Positions 1 to 9,775 of a DNA stretch of 15,714 nucleotides are shown here, one piece after another. The notes under the pieces are model-generated. The model had not been told where the DNA came from. It made no database searches and was given only the letters and a program-made list of their open reading frames with translations. Every line of letters starts with the position of its first letter. Position 1 is the stretch's first letter. Source of the DNA: Acidimicrobiia bacterium. GTDB lineage: Bacteria; Actinomycetota; Acidimicrobiia; IMCC26256; PALSA-555. The stretch is from positions 1 through 15,714 of the forward strand of contig JAFMJM010000032.1 of assembly GCA_017853455.1 (NCBI GenBank). Reading direction: 5' to 3'. A program made the translations under genes and the position numbers.

Positions 1-53
1 TGTTAAGCGTGCCGCCAGCGTTCGTCCTGAGCCAGGATCAAACTCTCCATCGA
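1..53 (-). rRNA. rrs: 16S ribosomal RNA, 5' end only (partial)
   Basis: The reverse complement contains the universal 16S 5' sequence AGAGTTTGATCCTGGCTCAG at positions 46 to 27, followed by the typical bacterial GGACGAACGCTGGCGGC. Counting back seven bases from this landmark, as in the E. coli gene, puts the mature 5' end near 53. The rest of the gene lies beyond position 1, transcribed leftwards. It is in the same direction as tyrS and the arg operon. The exact mature end cannot be read from sequence alone. Confidence 0.97.
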
Positions 54-266
54 GACTCCGCTCGGGCCGCCGGCGAACCGGAGGACCGAGACGAAATCGG
101 AGAGTCGCCCGTCAGGTCACACTCGACCTTCGGGGCAACTGCCCGTGGCCTCCCGCCGGTAAACCGGCGTTCGTGTCTCACGGGCGGAATTGCGTGTTGG
201 ACGATCCCCCGGTCCCGAAGGTCCGAGAAATACGCCCTCACTGGCTTTTGGCGTTCACTGTTCCGT

Positions 267-272
267 TGTCAA
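267..272 (-). promoter_or_regulatory. Candidate rRNA promoter -35 box (TTGACA)
   Basis: The minus strand reads TTGACA exactly, about 215 nt before the 16S 5' end, which is a reasonable place for an rRNA promoter. The hexamer 17-18 nt downstream is A-rich but is not a recognisable -10. A second weak candidate, TTGCAG-17 nt-TAGTGT, lies farther upstream near 430-400. Either, both or neither may be used. Confidence 0.25.
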
Positions 273-445
273 GGAGCTGGCCCGAGGCACGACACCGGCA
301 ATCCGGCCGCCTCGACGGGACACCGTTGGCCCCGGAGGGCTGGTGTCCGATTCTCCTGCGACCGGTTCCCGGAGGAAGCGGTTCGGGGGAGGAGCGGGAA
401 CACTACAGGTTCACGTCGGCAACTGCAACGCAGATGGGGGTTTCC

Positions 446-463
446 CCGGGATTTTTCTCCCGG
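446..463 (-). terminator. Weak candidate terminator hairpin after tyrS
   Basis: On the minus strand CCGGGA-gaaaaa-TCCCGG forms a 6-bp GC-rich stem with a 6-nt loop, starting about 30 nt after the tyrS stop. No T-run follows, so a classical intrinsic terminator is not supported. It is listed because tyrS and the rRNA operon point the same way and some separation is expected. Confidence 0.25.
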
Positions 464-493
464 ACCCGGTTCCGCCCCGCCCGACGATACGGG

Positions 494-1717
494 TCAGGCG
501 TTCCGGAGACGGGCCCAGCGGCGCTTGCCGACCTGGACCAGCACCCCGTCGAGGGCCTCGGGGGCGAACACGGCGTCGGGGTCGTCGACGACGGCACCGT
601 CGAGGCGGACCCCACCCTGGGCGATCAGGCGTCCGCCTTCCTTGTTGGACGGGGCCAGGCCGGCCTGGCGCAGCACGGCGGCCAGGCGCACGGGCCCGTC
701 ACCGGCGCCGAGGTCGGCGGGGTCGAGGACGTGCTCGGGGACCTCGGAGGGGGCCTCGTTGGCCCGGAAGACCTTGTCGAACTCGGCCTCGGCGGCCGCC
801 CCCGCCCCGTCGCCGTGGTAGAGGTCGACGACGGTGCGGCCCAGCAGGCGCTTGGCCTCGACCGGGCGCAGGTCCCCGGCCGCCAGGGCGGCCTCGACCT
901 CGTCGCAGCGGTCGGGGTGCCAGCCGGTGGTGAGCCGGAAGTACCGGGGCATCAGGGCGTCGGGGATCGACATCAGCTTTCCGAACTGCTCCCCCGGCGC
1001 CTCGGCGATCCCGATGTAGTTGCCGAGGGACTTCGACATCTTGTTGTGGCCGTCGAGACCCTCGAGGAGCGGCGTGGTGCACACGACCTGCCCCTCCTGG
1101 CCCGCCCGCTCCTGGAGGTGGCGGCCCATCAGGTTGTTGAACAGCTGGTCGGTCCCGCCGAGCTCGACGTCGGCCCGCACCTCCACCGAGTCCTGGCCCT
1201 GGAGCAGGGGGTAGAGGAACTCGGTGAGCGAGATCGGCGTGCCGCCGGCGTAGCGCTTGGCGAAGTCGTCCCGCTCGAGCATCCGGGCCACGGTCGTCTG
1301 GGCGGTGAGCCGCAGGATCCCGGCCATGTCGAGGGGGGCCAGCCAGTCGGCGTTGCGGTGCACCTCGAGCCGGTCGGGGTCGAGGATCCGCCGGACCTGC
1401 TCGAGGTAGGTGGCGGCGTGGGCGTCGACCTCGGCCTTCGACAGGGGCGGCCGGGTCGCCGAGCGCCCGGACGGGTCGCCGACCTGGGCGGTGAAGTCGC
1501 CGATGATGAGCACCGCGGTGTGCCCGAGGTCCTGGAACTGGCGGAGCTTGCGCAGCACGACGGCGAACCCGAGGTGGATGTCGGAGGCCGTGGGGTCGAT
1601 GCCGAGCTTCACCCGCAGGGGCGCACCCCGGGCCAGCTTGCGGCGCAGGTCGGCCTCGCTGATGAGGTCGACGACCCCGGAGGCGATGATGCGCACCTGC
1701 TCGTCGACACCGACCAT
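494..1717 (-). CDS. tyrS: Tyrosine--tRNA ligase (TyrRS)
   Basis: This 407-residue protein attaches tyrosine to tRNA-Tyr in the cytoplasm. It is a class I synthetase: the HIGH-type signature is HLGF at residues 48-51, and a perfect KMSKS is at 226-230. The stretches GDFTAQVGDPSGR (73-85), the TPIS..EFLYPLLQG region (160-173) and the ELGGTDQ.FN region (about 185-194) are typical of the TyrZ-like bacterial type. The last 60 or so residues look like an S4 RNA-binding domain. The length is normal. The ATG at 1717 is preceded at 8 nt by a possible -10 (TATCGT) and by no good ribosome site, so the message may be leaderless. The fourth residue of the HIGH motif is Phe instead of His, which I believe occurs in some relatives. 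It lies between a toxin-antitoxin/secreted-protein segment and the rRNA operon. Confidence 0.96.
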   Translation of the reverse strand: MVGVDEQVRIIASGVVDLISEADLRRKLARGAPLRVKLGIDPTASDIHLGFAVVLRKLRQFQDLGHTAVLIIGDFTAQVGDPSGRSATRPPLSKAEVDAHAATYLEQVRRILDPDRLEVHRNADWLAPLDMAGILRLTAQTTVARMLERDDFAKRYAGGTPISLTEFLYPLLQGQDSVEVRADVELGGTDQLFNNLMGRHLQERAGQEGQVVCTTPLLEGLDGHNKMSKSLGNYIGIAEAPGEQFGKLMSIPDALMPRYFRLTTGWHPDRCDEVEAALAAGDLRPVEAKRLLGRTVVDLYHGDGAGAAAEAEFDKVFRANEAPSEVPEHVLDPADLGAGDGPVRLAAVLRQAGLAPSNKEGGRLIAQGGVRLDGAVVDDPDAVFAPEALDGVLVQVGKRRWARLRNA

Positions 1718-1725
1718 GGCCCCGC

Positions 1726-1731
1726 ACGATA
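1726..1731 (-). promoter_or_regulatory. Possible tyrS -10 box
   Basis: The minus strand reads TATCGT ending 8 nt before the tyrS ATG. A start of transcription at or next to the ATG would make a leaderless message, which is common in actinobacteria. No -35 matching consensus is evident. This is inference from spacing only. Confidence 0.25.
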
Positions 1732-1813
1732 CCGGCGCCCCTCAGGGTCGGGCCGGGACCCGCCGATAGTGTGGGCGTCGCTCCAGCCACCCGAACCCAC
1801 CCGGGAGGAACCC

Positions 1814-2920
1814 GTGCCCCGAACCCGCCGGACCCGCCGCGCGCTCCACACCGTGGCCGCCTCGGTCGCCCTCACCACCGCCCTCGTCGCCGGGGTCGTC
1901 GGTGGCGCCTCCCCCGCGTCCGCCCGCCCGACCCGGGCCCTGGCGTCGGGGTCGTGGGACATCGGGTTCTCGTGGGCCGGTGGCGCATCGTTGCGTACCG
2001 GAACGGTGAGTTCGAACGTCGCCTTCATCGGCAACGGCAGCGGCACCCTCGACGTCGACGCCGACTCGGTCGCGGGCCCCTACCGCATCACGATGGCGGC
2101 CGCCGGCTCGGGCCGGGCCACGGTCGCCGGCAGCAGCGCCCAGGGCTCGAGCAACGACACCACCTACACGTTCTCCGGAGCGTTCGGGGGCAGCGCCTCC
2201 GAGCCCTGCCTCACCGGGCAGATCGAGCTCGGCGGCACGTTCGTCTACGAGGACGCCGCGGGCATCGCCTTCATCCCGCTCGAGGGCATCACCAAGCCCA
2301 TGACCTGCGCGGAGTGGCCGCTGCGGATCGTGTCGGTCGAGTGCAACGTGGTCGAGGGCGAGTGGGCCTGGGTCAAGACCCAGGGGCTCATCGGCGCCGG
2401 CTTCACGTTCACCGGCTCGCCGTCGCGGTTCTGGGGCGTGCGCACACCCCAGTCGGCGTCGGGTGCGGCCGCGTCGGACTCGGCCATGCAAGCCCTGATG
2501 GACGAGGCCAACGCCCTGGCGTCCGCTCAGCCGATCTCGGCGACCGACCTCCAGGCGTTCCTGCGCTCGGCGCGCACCCGCATCCCCGACGTCGCCCCGG
2601 CCTGCGGATCCCGCCAGGCCGACGTCGAGCTGGCCGTGCTCACCCGGGTGATCATCGCCCAGATGATCGACCAGGGCACCGCGCTCCCCACCGACGCCCT
2701 GATCACGCTGGCCGACTTCGCGGCGCGCGTGCACGCGTTCGCCCGGCCCCAGTCCGACCTGTCGCGCACGACCGCCACGTCGCTCCAGGACGCGCTGACC
2801 CGCCTGATCGACGACACCTCGGCCACGGCGCGTCAACTCGCCGACGCCGCCGACGCCGCCCGTCGCCTCGGCTGGAACCCGCTGGCCAACCGCCTCGACC
2901 AGGAAGCCGCCGCCCGCTGA
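1814..2920 (+). CDS. Secreted protein of unknown function
   Basis: The start is the GTG at 1814, preceded by GGGAGG (1803-1808) at good spacing. The reading frame is open far upstream, but that part overlaps tyrS and the 16S leader and reads as shadow translation. The 368-residue product starts with an Arg-rich n-region (PRTRRTRR), a hydrophobic core at about residues 13-32 and an ASA motif at 35-37, so cleavage after residue 37 is expected and the protein should be exported. The first half of the mature part is rich in Gly, Ser and Thr with alternating hydrophobics and looks like beta structure. The second half (from about residue 215) is Ala-rich and probably helical. Four cysteines follow the signal peptide and could form disulfides. 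I recognise no family or catalytic motif. It is the only plus-strand gene, divergent from tyrS and convergent with the toxin gene (6-nt gap). TAGTGT at 1767-1772 is a weak -10 candidate. Confidence 0.85.
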   Translation: MPRTRRTRRALHTVAASVALTTALVAGVVGGASPASARPTRALASGSWDIGFSWAGGASLRTGTVSSNVAFIGNGSGTLDVDADSVAGPYRITMAAAGSGRATVAGSSAQGSSNDTTYTFSGAFGGSASEPCLTGQIELGGTFVYEDAAGIAFIPLEGITKPMTCAEWPLRIVSVECNVVEGEWAWVKTQGLIGAGFTFTGSPSRFWGVRTPQSASGAAASDSAMQALMDEANALASAQPISATDLQAFLRSARTRIPDVAPACGSRQADVELAVLTRVIIAQMIDQGTALPTDALITLADFAARVHAFARPQSDLSRTTATSLQDALTRLIDDTSATARQLADAADAARRLGWNPLANRLDQEAAAR

Positions 2921-2926
2921 CGCCCG

Positions 2927-3310
2927 TCAGCCGAGCAACGCCGCCAGCCGGTCGGCGATGGCACCGACCTCCGGCGACGTCCCGGCGACCCACATCACGA
3001 GGTCGAACACGTCGTCGTCGGCGAGCTCGGATGCGGCAACGCCGTTGATCTCGAGGAACACCGCGGCGGCCAGCCAACCCAACCGCTTGTTGCCGTCGAC
3101 CAGCGGGTGGTTCCCGACGATCGACTGCAACAGGGCCGAGGCCTTGGTGACGAGGTCGGGGTAGGCGTCGCGCCCGAACGCCGTCGCCGCCGGACGGGCC
3201 GCAGCCGATCCGAGCAGGCCGACGTCGCGGATCGGCGGAGGTTCCCCCAACAGCCGGACCGCCAGGTCGATCAGGTCGTCGGTGTCGAGGTACTCGACCT
3301 CGCGGGTCAC
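2927..3310 (-). CDS. doc: Doc-type (Fic/AMPylase fold) toxin of a toxin-antitoxin pair
   Basis: This 127-residue protein carries the Fic core motif HPLVDGNKR at 68-76, matching the HxFx(D/E)(A/G)N(K/R)xR pattern of the Fic/Doc family. The IRDVGLLGSAAARP segment (27-40) and the GRDAYPDL..KA region (46-57) are typical of the death-on-curing branch. Doc of phage P1 phosphorylates and inactivates elongation factor Tu, and that or a related nucleotidyl or phosphoryl transfer is the likely activity here. The Phe of the motif is Leu here, a mild change. The gene begins with GTG at 3310, overlapping the antitoxin stop by 4 nt (GTGA), so the two should be co-translated. No membrane segment is seen. 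It ends 6 nt from the convergent secreted-protein gene. Confidence 0.88.
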   Translation of the reverse strand: MTREVEYLDTDDLIDLAVRLLGEPPPIRDVGLLGSAAARPAATAFGRDAYPDLVTKASALLQSIVGNHPLVDGNKRLGWLAAAVFLEINGVAASELADDDVFDLVMWVAGTSPEVGAIADRLAALLG

Positions 3311-3510
3311 TCCCCGAGTCGGCGCAGGACGTCGGCGTGCCGGTCCTGGACGCGAGTCGCGGCGTCGGCCACCCGGTCACGGTGCGCGCCGCGGGCCACG
3401 AACTCCCGCACCGCGCGGCGAGCGGCCTCCTGCATCGTGATGCCCTCGAGCGCCGCACGCGCCCGGAGCGCAGCCTGTTCGTCGTCGGTCAGGCGGAGCG
3501 TCATGGCCAC
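3307..3510 (-). CDS. Ribbon-helix-helix antitoxin partner of Doc
   Basis: This 67-residue protein has the pattern of a ribbon-helix-helix DNA-binding domain: a short strand (MTLRL, residues 3-7) followed by two helices (about 9-20 and 25-39), with a charged C-terminal tail (about 40-67) that would bind the toxin. It lies directly upstream of doc with a 4-nt overlap, the standard antitoxin-first layout. Such antitoxins neutralise the toxin and repress their own promoter, and a perfect palindrome sits just before this gene. The start is GTG at 3510 or the in-frame ATG at 3504. Neither has a clear ribosome site, and a leaderless start is possible. The P1 partner of Doc is Phd, a different fold, but RHH-Doc pairs also occur. 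Confidence 0.82.
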   Translation of the reverse strand: MAMTLRLTDDEQAALRARAALEGITMQEAARRAVREFVARGAHRDRVADAATRVQDRHADVLRRLGE

Positions 3511-3518
3511 GCCCCGAA

Positions 3519-3537
3519 TGGTATCAATCCGATACCA
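3519..3537 (-). promoter_or_regulatory. Palindromic operator candidate of the TA module
   Basis: The sequence is TGGTATC, then 5 nt, then GATACCA: a perfect 7-bp inverted repeat ending 8 nt before the GTG start of the antitoxin. RHH antitoxins bind short inverted repeats over their own promoter, so this is the expected operator. On the minus strand its downstream arm, GATACCAT, could also serve as a poor -10. The same palindrome lies 28 nt after the argH stop and could fold as a hairpin in the arg transcript. Confidence 0.55.
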
Positions 3538-3564
3538 CGGCTCGTGCGCCGGCGGGCGACCGCG

Positions 3565-6154
<2,590 letters not shown>

Positions 6155-6170
6155 TGGATTCCCTCTTCCG

Positions 6171-6219
6171 TTCGTCGGTCGTTGTCGGTCGTTGTCGGTC
6201 GTCGTCGGTCTGGTCGGTC
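6171..6219. repeat. 10-bp tandem repeat between argR and argG
   Basis: Consecutive plus-strand units are TTCGTCGGTC, GTTGTCGGTC, GTTGTCGGTC, GTCGTCGGTC and a shortened TGGTCGGTC. The shared core is GTCGGTC, and the period is 10 bp, with 9 in the last unit. The repeat fills most of the only real gap in the arg operon. Ten bases is close to one helical turn, so each core faces the same side of the DNA. Slippage during replication could also explain it. No function is shown. Confidence 0.8.
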
Positions 6220-6232
6220 TTCGTCGCGCCGC

Positions 6233-6703
6233 TCAGAGCCCGGCCAGGCCGGCGAGGTCGGCGGCCACGGCCGCTCCCCCGGCGTGCTCGGCGCACACGA
6301 GGATGAGCGTGTCGTCGCCCGCCACGGTCCCCAGGATGTCAGGCAGGCCGGCCCGGTCGAGCGCCGAGCCGACCACGTGGGCCGAGCCCGGCGGCGTGCG
6401 CAGCACCACCAGGTTGGCGCTGTGGGCGACCTCCACCACGAACTCCCCCATCACCCGCCGGAGGTGGTCGTCGGGGGCCGAGCGGGCCTTGGCGTGCTCG
6501 GGGATGGCGTAGGCCATCGTGCCGCCGGGGATCCGCACCTTGACGGCCCCGAGCTCCTCGAGGTCGCGACTGACGGTCACCTGGGTGGCGACCACGCCGT
6601 CGGCGGCGAGGAGCTCGACGAGCTGGGCCTGGCTCGAGATCGGCTGCTCCTCGAGGAGCTTCGAGATGCGGTGCTGGCGCTGGGGCTTGCCGAGGGTCGC
6701 CAT
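6233..6703 (-). CDS. argR: Arginine repressor ArgR
   Basis: ArgR senses arginine and represses arginine synthesis genes as a hexamer. The 156-residue product has the usual two-part layout. An N-terminal winged helix spans residues 8-68, with the recognition-helix signature TVSRDLEELG at 43-52. A C-terminal arginine-binding and oligomerisation domain spans about 80-156, with the GDDT motif at 129-132 that contacts arginine in family members. The ATG at 6703 shares one base with the argF stop (TGATG). A longer open frame upstream is shadow translation inside argF. Its place inside the operon implies feedback on its own synthesis, probably through the element before argC. Confidence 0.96.
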   Translation of the reverse strand: MATLGKPQRQHRISKLLEEQPISSQAQLVELLAADGVVATQVTVSRDLEELGAVKVRIPGGTMAYAIPEHAKARSAPDDHLRRVMGEFVVEVAHSANLVVLRTPPGSAHVVGSALDRAGLPDILGTVAGDDTLILVCAEHAGGAAVAADLAGLAGL

Positions 6704-7641
6704 CAGGTCCTCCGTCCGCCGGGGGTGGGCGGTCGCACGTCGAGGGACGCCAGCAGCGAGCGCACGCTGTGCATCCGGTTGGCCGCCTGCTCCCACACGA
6801 GCGAGGCGGGACCGTCGATGACCTCGGCACTCACCTCTTCGCCCCGGTGGGCGGGTAGGCAGTGCATGAACACGGCACCCGGTCCGGCGGCGGCCATGAG
6901 GGCGGTGTCGACGCAGAAGCCCTGGAAGGCCGTGCGTCGGAGCTCCTGCTCGGCCTCCTGGCCCATCGAGGTCCAGACGTCGGTGTAGACGACGTCGGCG
7001 CCGCGCACCGCCTCGTGCGGATCGTGGGACCGCTCGACGACCCCGCCGAGGTTGCGGGCCCGGGCCACGACGTCGGGGTCGAGCTCGTAACCCGGCGGCG
7101 TGGCGACGGTCAACTCGGCGCCCGACAGGGCCGCGCCGAAGGCGAGTGAGGCCGCGACGTTGTTGCCGTCGCCGACGTAGGTGATCCGCCGACCGTCGAG
7201 CGAGCCGAAGTGCTCGCGGATGGTGAGGTAGTCGGCGAGCCCCTGGCACGGGTGGGCCCGGTCGGAGAGCAGGTTGACCACCGGCGTGGCGACGGTGAGG
7301 GCCATCGTCTCGAGGACGGCGTGGTCGAAGACCCGGGCCATGATCACGCCGCAGTAGCCCGCGAGGGTCCGGGCGACGTCCTCGACCGACTCACGGCCAC
7401 CGATCCCGACCTCTTCGTTGCGCAGGACGACCGCGTGACCGCCGAGGTCCGTGACGGCGACCTCGGTCGAGATGCGCGTCCGCGCCGAGGGCTTCTGGAA
7501 CAGCATGGCGACCGACGTGCCGGCGAGCGCGTGCGGCAGCGAGGCCGGATCGCGCTTCCAGGCCTCGGCGTGGTCGAGCAGGCCCGTGAACTGGGCCCGG
7601 TCGAGGTCGTCGAGCTCGAGCAGGCGCCGGACGAGGCTCAC
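6703..7641 (-). CDS. argF: Ornithine carbamoyltransferase
   Basis: ArgF makes citrulline from ornithine and carbamoyl phosphate. The 312-residue protein has the carbamoyl-phosphate loop FQKPSARTR at 48-56 (Ala where Thr is more usual), HPCQ at 130-133, DVWTSMG at 221-227, and the ornithine-side motif HCLPAHRGEEV at 260-270, which separates it from aspartate carbamoyltransferase. The start is GTG at 7641, overlapping the argD stop by 4 nt (GTGA), and the stop overlaps the argR ATG by 1 nt. An anabolic role is clear from the operon, since no arginine deiminase genes are nearby. Confidence 0.97.
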   Translation of the reverse strand: MSLVRRLLELDDLDRAQFTGLLDHAEAWKRDPASLPHALAGTSVAMLFQKPSARTRISTEVAVTDLGGHAVVLRNEEVGIGGRESVEDVARTLAGYCGVIMARVFDHAVLETMALTVATPVVNLLSDRAHPCQGLADYLTIREHFGSLDGRRITYVGDGNNVAASLAFGAALSGAELTVATPPGYELDPDVVARARNLGGVVERSHDPHEAVRGADVVYTDVWTSMGQEAEQELRRTAFQGFCVDTALMAAAGPGAVFMHCLPAHRGEEVSAEVIDGPASLVWEQAANRMHSVRSLLASLDVRPPTPGGRRT

Positions 7642-8873
7642 CAGCCACTCCCTTCGGACGGGGCGGCCGCGTCGTCACGCTCGGCGGCGGCCAGCACGGT
7701 GGCGAGGATCGCCACCGCCTCTTCGATCTCGGCGTCGGTCACCAGCAGCGGCGGGGCCAGCCGCAGCGCGGTGCCGGTCACGGCGTTGACCACGAGGCCG
7801 GCCGTGAGGCAGGCGTCGGCGACCGGCTTGGCGGCGATGCCCGGCTCGAGTTCGGCCGCGATCAGCAGCCCCAGCCCGCGCACCCCGGCCACCCCGGGGA
7901 CGGCCTCGAGTGCGGCGGTGAGGGTCGCCCCGGCGGCGGCGGCCCGCGCCGGCACGTCGAGGTCGGCCATCACCGTGAGCGTCGCCAGCGCCGCGGCGGC
8001 CGCCAGGGGCTGGCCGCCGAAGGTCGTGGCGTGGTCGCCGGGGCGGAAGGCGGCGGCGACGTCGGCCCGGGCCCAGCAGGCACCGATCGGGACGCCGTTG
8101 CCGAGCGCCTTGGCCATCGACACCACGTCGGGCCGCGCACCGGTGTGCTCGAAGCCGAACCAGGCACCCGTGCGACCGAGACCGGTCTGGACCTCGTCGA
8201 GCAGGAGCAGGGCCTCGCGCTCGTCGCACAGGGCCCGCACCGCCTCGAGGTAGCCGGGCGGGCAGGGCATGACCCCGCCCTCCCCCTGGACCGGTTCGAG
8301 CATGACCGCGCAGACCCGCTCGTCCATCACGGCGGCGAGCGCGTCGAGGTCGCCGAACGCGACCTGCCGGAAGCCCGTCGGCAGCGGCTGGAACGTCTCC
8401 TGCTTCTGGGGCTGGCCGGTGGCGGCGAGCGTCGTGAGCGTGCGGCCGTGGAACGAGCCGGACGCCGAGATCACGTGGAACCGCTCGGGTCCGCCGTGGG
8501 TCTGCCCGTACCGCCGGGCCAGCTTGATGGCGCACTCGTTGGCCTCGGCCCCCGAGTTGGCGAAGAACACCCGTCCGCCGCCGCCGAGCAGCGCGTCGAG
8601 GCGGGCCGCCACCTGGGGCTGCACCTCGTTGTAGTAGAGGTTCGAGACGTGCAGCAGCGTGCGCGCCTGCGCCGCCACGGCGTCGGCGACCGCCGGGTGG
8701 GCGTGCCCGAGCGACGTCACGGCCAGCCCCGACAGGAAGTCGAGGTAGCGCCGACCGTCGGCGTCCCAGAGCACGGTCCCCTCACCGCGCACGAAGGCCA
8801 CGGGGGCGCGGCCGTAGGTCTGCATGACGTGCGCCGCGTCGAGCGCGACGATCTCGTCGAACGACAGGCTCAC
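7638..8873 (-). CDS. argD: Acetylornithine aminotransferase
   Basis: ArgD is a class III PLP-dependent transaminase that converts N-acetylglutamate semialdehyde to N-acetylornithine with glutamate as donor. The 411-residue product shows NSGAEANE at 106-113, SFHGRT at 140-145, the PLP-contacting DEVQTGLGRTG at 226-236 and the Schiff-base lysine in SMAKALGNG (Lys255). I chose the GTG at 8873 because its GTGA overlaps the argB stop by 4 nt and the next residues (SLSFDEIVALDAAHVMQTYGR) align with where the family begins. The frame is open far upstream only as a shadow of argB. The enzyme may also serve lysine synthesis as in other bacteria. Confidence 0.96.
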   Translation of the reverse strand: MSLSFDEIVALDAAHVMQTYGRAPVAFVRGEGTVLWDADGRRYLDFLSGLAVTSLGHAHPAVADAVAAQARTLLHVSNLYYNEVQPQVAARLDALLGGGGRVFFANSGAEANECAIKLARRYGQTHGGPERFHVISASGSFHGRTLTTLAATGQPQKQETFQPLPTGFRQVAFGDLDALAAVMDERVCAVMLEPVQGEGGVMPCPPGYLEAVRALCDEREALLLLDEVQTGLGRTGAWFGFEHTGARPDVVSMAKALGNGVPIGACWARADVAAAFRPGDHATTFGGQPLAAAAALATLTVMADLDVPARAAAAGATLTAALEAVPGVAGVRGLGLLIAAELEPGIAAKPVADACLTAGLVVNAVTGTALRLAPPLLVTDAEIEEAVAILATVLAAAERDDAAAPSEGSGW

Positions 8874-9775
8874 GCCGCACCTCCGGTGCCGGTGGCGACG
8901 TCGGCGTCGCGGGTGATCATGGTTCCGATCCCCTCCCGGGTGAAGAACTCGAGCAGGAGCGCGTGCGGCACCCGGCCGTCGAGGATGTGGGCGCGCTCGA
9001 CCCCGGCGGCGAGCGCGTCGATGCACGACCGCAACTTCGGGATCATCCCCTCGCCGACCTTGCCCTCGGCGAGCAGCCGCTCCATCCCGGAGACGTCGAT
9101 CCGCGAGATCAGCGACGCCTCGTCGGGGTAGTCCTCGTAGACCCCGAGGACGTCGGTGAGGTAGACGAGCTTGGCCGCACCGAGTGCGCCGGCGATGGCC
9201 GCGGCGACGGTGTCGGCGTTGACGTTGTGGGCCTGCCCCGACTCGTCGACGCCGACCGTGGCGATCACCGGGATGAGGTCCTCGCGCAGGAGCCGCAGCA
9301 CGATGGCGGGGTCGACCCGCTCGACGTCGCCGACGAACCCGAGACGCGGATCGCGGGTGCGCACGGTCAGGAGGCCGGCGTCCTCCCCCGACAGCCCGAC
9401 GGCGAAGGCGCCGTGCTGGTTGAAGGCGGCGACGACCTCCCGGTTGACCTTGCCCACGAGCGCCATCCGCACGATGTCGACGGTCTCGGCGTCGGTGACC
9501 CGCAGGCCGTCGACGAACTCGGGCTCCTTGCCGAGCCGCTGCATCAGCTCGGAGATCTGGGGGCCGCCGCCGTGCACCACGACGGGGTTGATCCCGACGA
9601 GGTGCATCAGCACGACGTCCTGGGCGAACAGCTCGGCGAGCGCCGGATCCTCCATGGCGTGCCCGCCGTACTTGATCACGACGGTCTTGCCGGCGAACTC
9701 GCGGATGTAGGGCAGGGCCTCGGCGAGGACCTGGGCCCGCTCGTGGGCGTCGGTGATGCGGTCGAGCGCGGCCAT
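8870..9775 (-). CDS. argB: Acetylglutamate kinase
   Basis: ArgB phosphorylates N-acetylglutamate, the second and usually controlled step. The 301-residue protein has the amino acid kinase signatures IKYGGHAM at 34-41 and VVHGGGPQ at 66-73, and the NVNAD segment near residue 193. About 25 residues precede the first core strand. In the family such an N-terminal helix goes with hexameric, arginine-inhibited enzymes, so feedback inhibition is likely. The ATG at 9775 shares one base with the argJ stop (TGATG). The stop overlaps argD by 4 nt. Confidence 0.97.
   Translation of the reverse strand: MAALDRITDAHERAQVLAEALPYIREFAGKTVVIKYGGHAMEDPALAELFAQDVVLMHLVGINPVVVHGGGPQISELMQRLGKEPEFVDGLRVTDAETVDIVRMALVGKVNREVVAAFNQHGAFAVGLSGEDAGLLTVRTRDPRLGFVGDVERVDPAIVLRLLREDLIPVIATVGVDESGQAHNVNADTVAAAIAGALGAAKLVYLTDVLGVYEDYPDEASLISRIDVSGMERLLAEGKVGEGMIPKLRSCIDALAAGVERAHILDGRVPHALLLEFFTREGIGTMITRDADVATGTGGAA

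Larger units (their letters stand above)
54..493 (-). other. rRNA promoter/leader region between tyrS and 16S, no gene
   Basis: About 440 bp separate the tyrS stop from the 16S start, and I find no convincing gene in it. Its composition is less extreme than the flanking genes, with short A/T patches. By position it must hold the rRNA operon promoter and the leader that is processed away. On the minus strand there is a perfect TTGACA at 272-267, and a small perfect hairpin CGCCGG/CCGGCG at 154-169 (TTTA loop on the transcript). I could not assign antitermination boxes or RNase III stems with confidence, because the partner sequence downstream of 16S is outside the window. Confidence 0.6.

Noticed and set aside
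173..1813. Long plus-strand open frame continuous with the secreted-protein gene, which would give a 915-residue protein
   Set aside because: It runs antisense through tyrS and the rRNA leader, and the signal peptide and ribosome site place the real start at 1814.
1718..1813. T-box riboswitch before tyrS
   Set aside because: Only 96 bp separate tyrS from the divergent gene, there is no specifier-loop or antiterminator sequence, and a -10-like box sits next to the ATG.
3519..3537. Intrinsic terminator of the arg operon at the GGTATC palindrome
   Set aside because: The stem is only 7 bp, not GC-rich and without a T-run, so an operator for the antitoxin is the better reading, though a dual role is not excluded.
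6171..6219. CRISPR array
   Set aside because: The units are 10 bp, directly adjacent, with no unique spacers and no cas genes.
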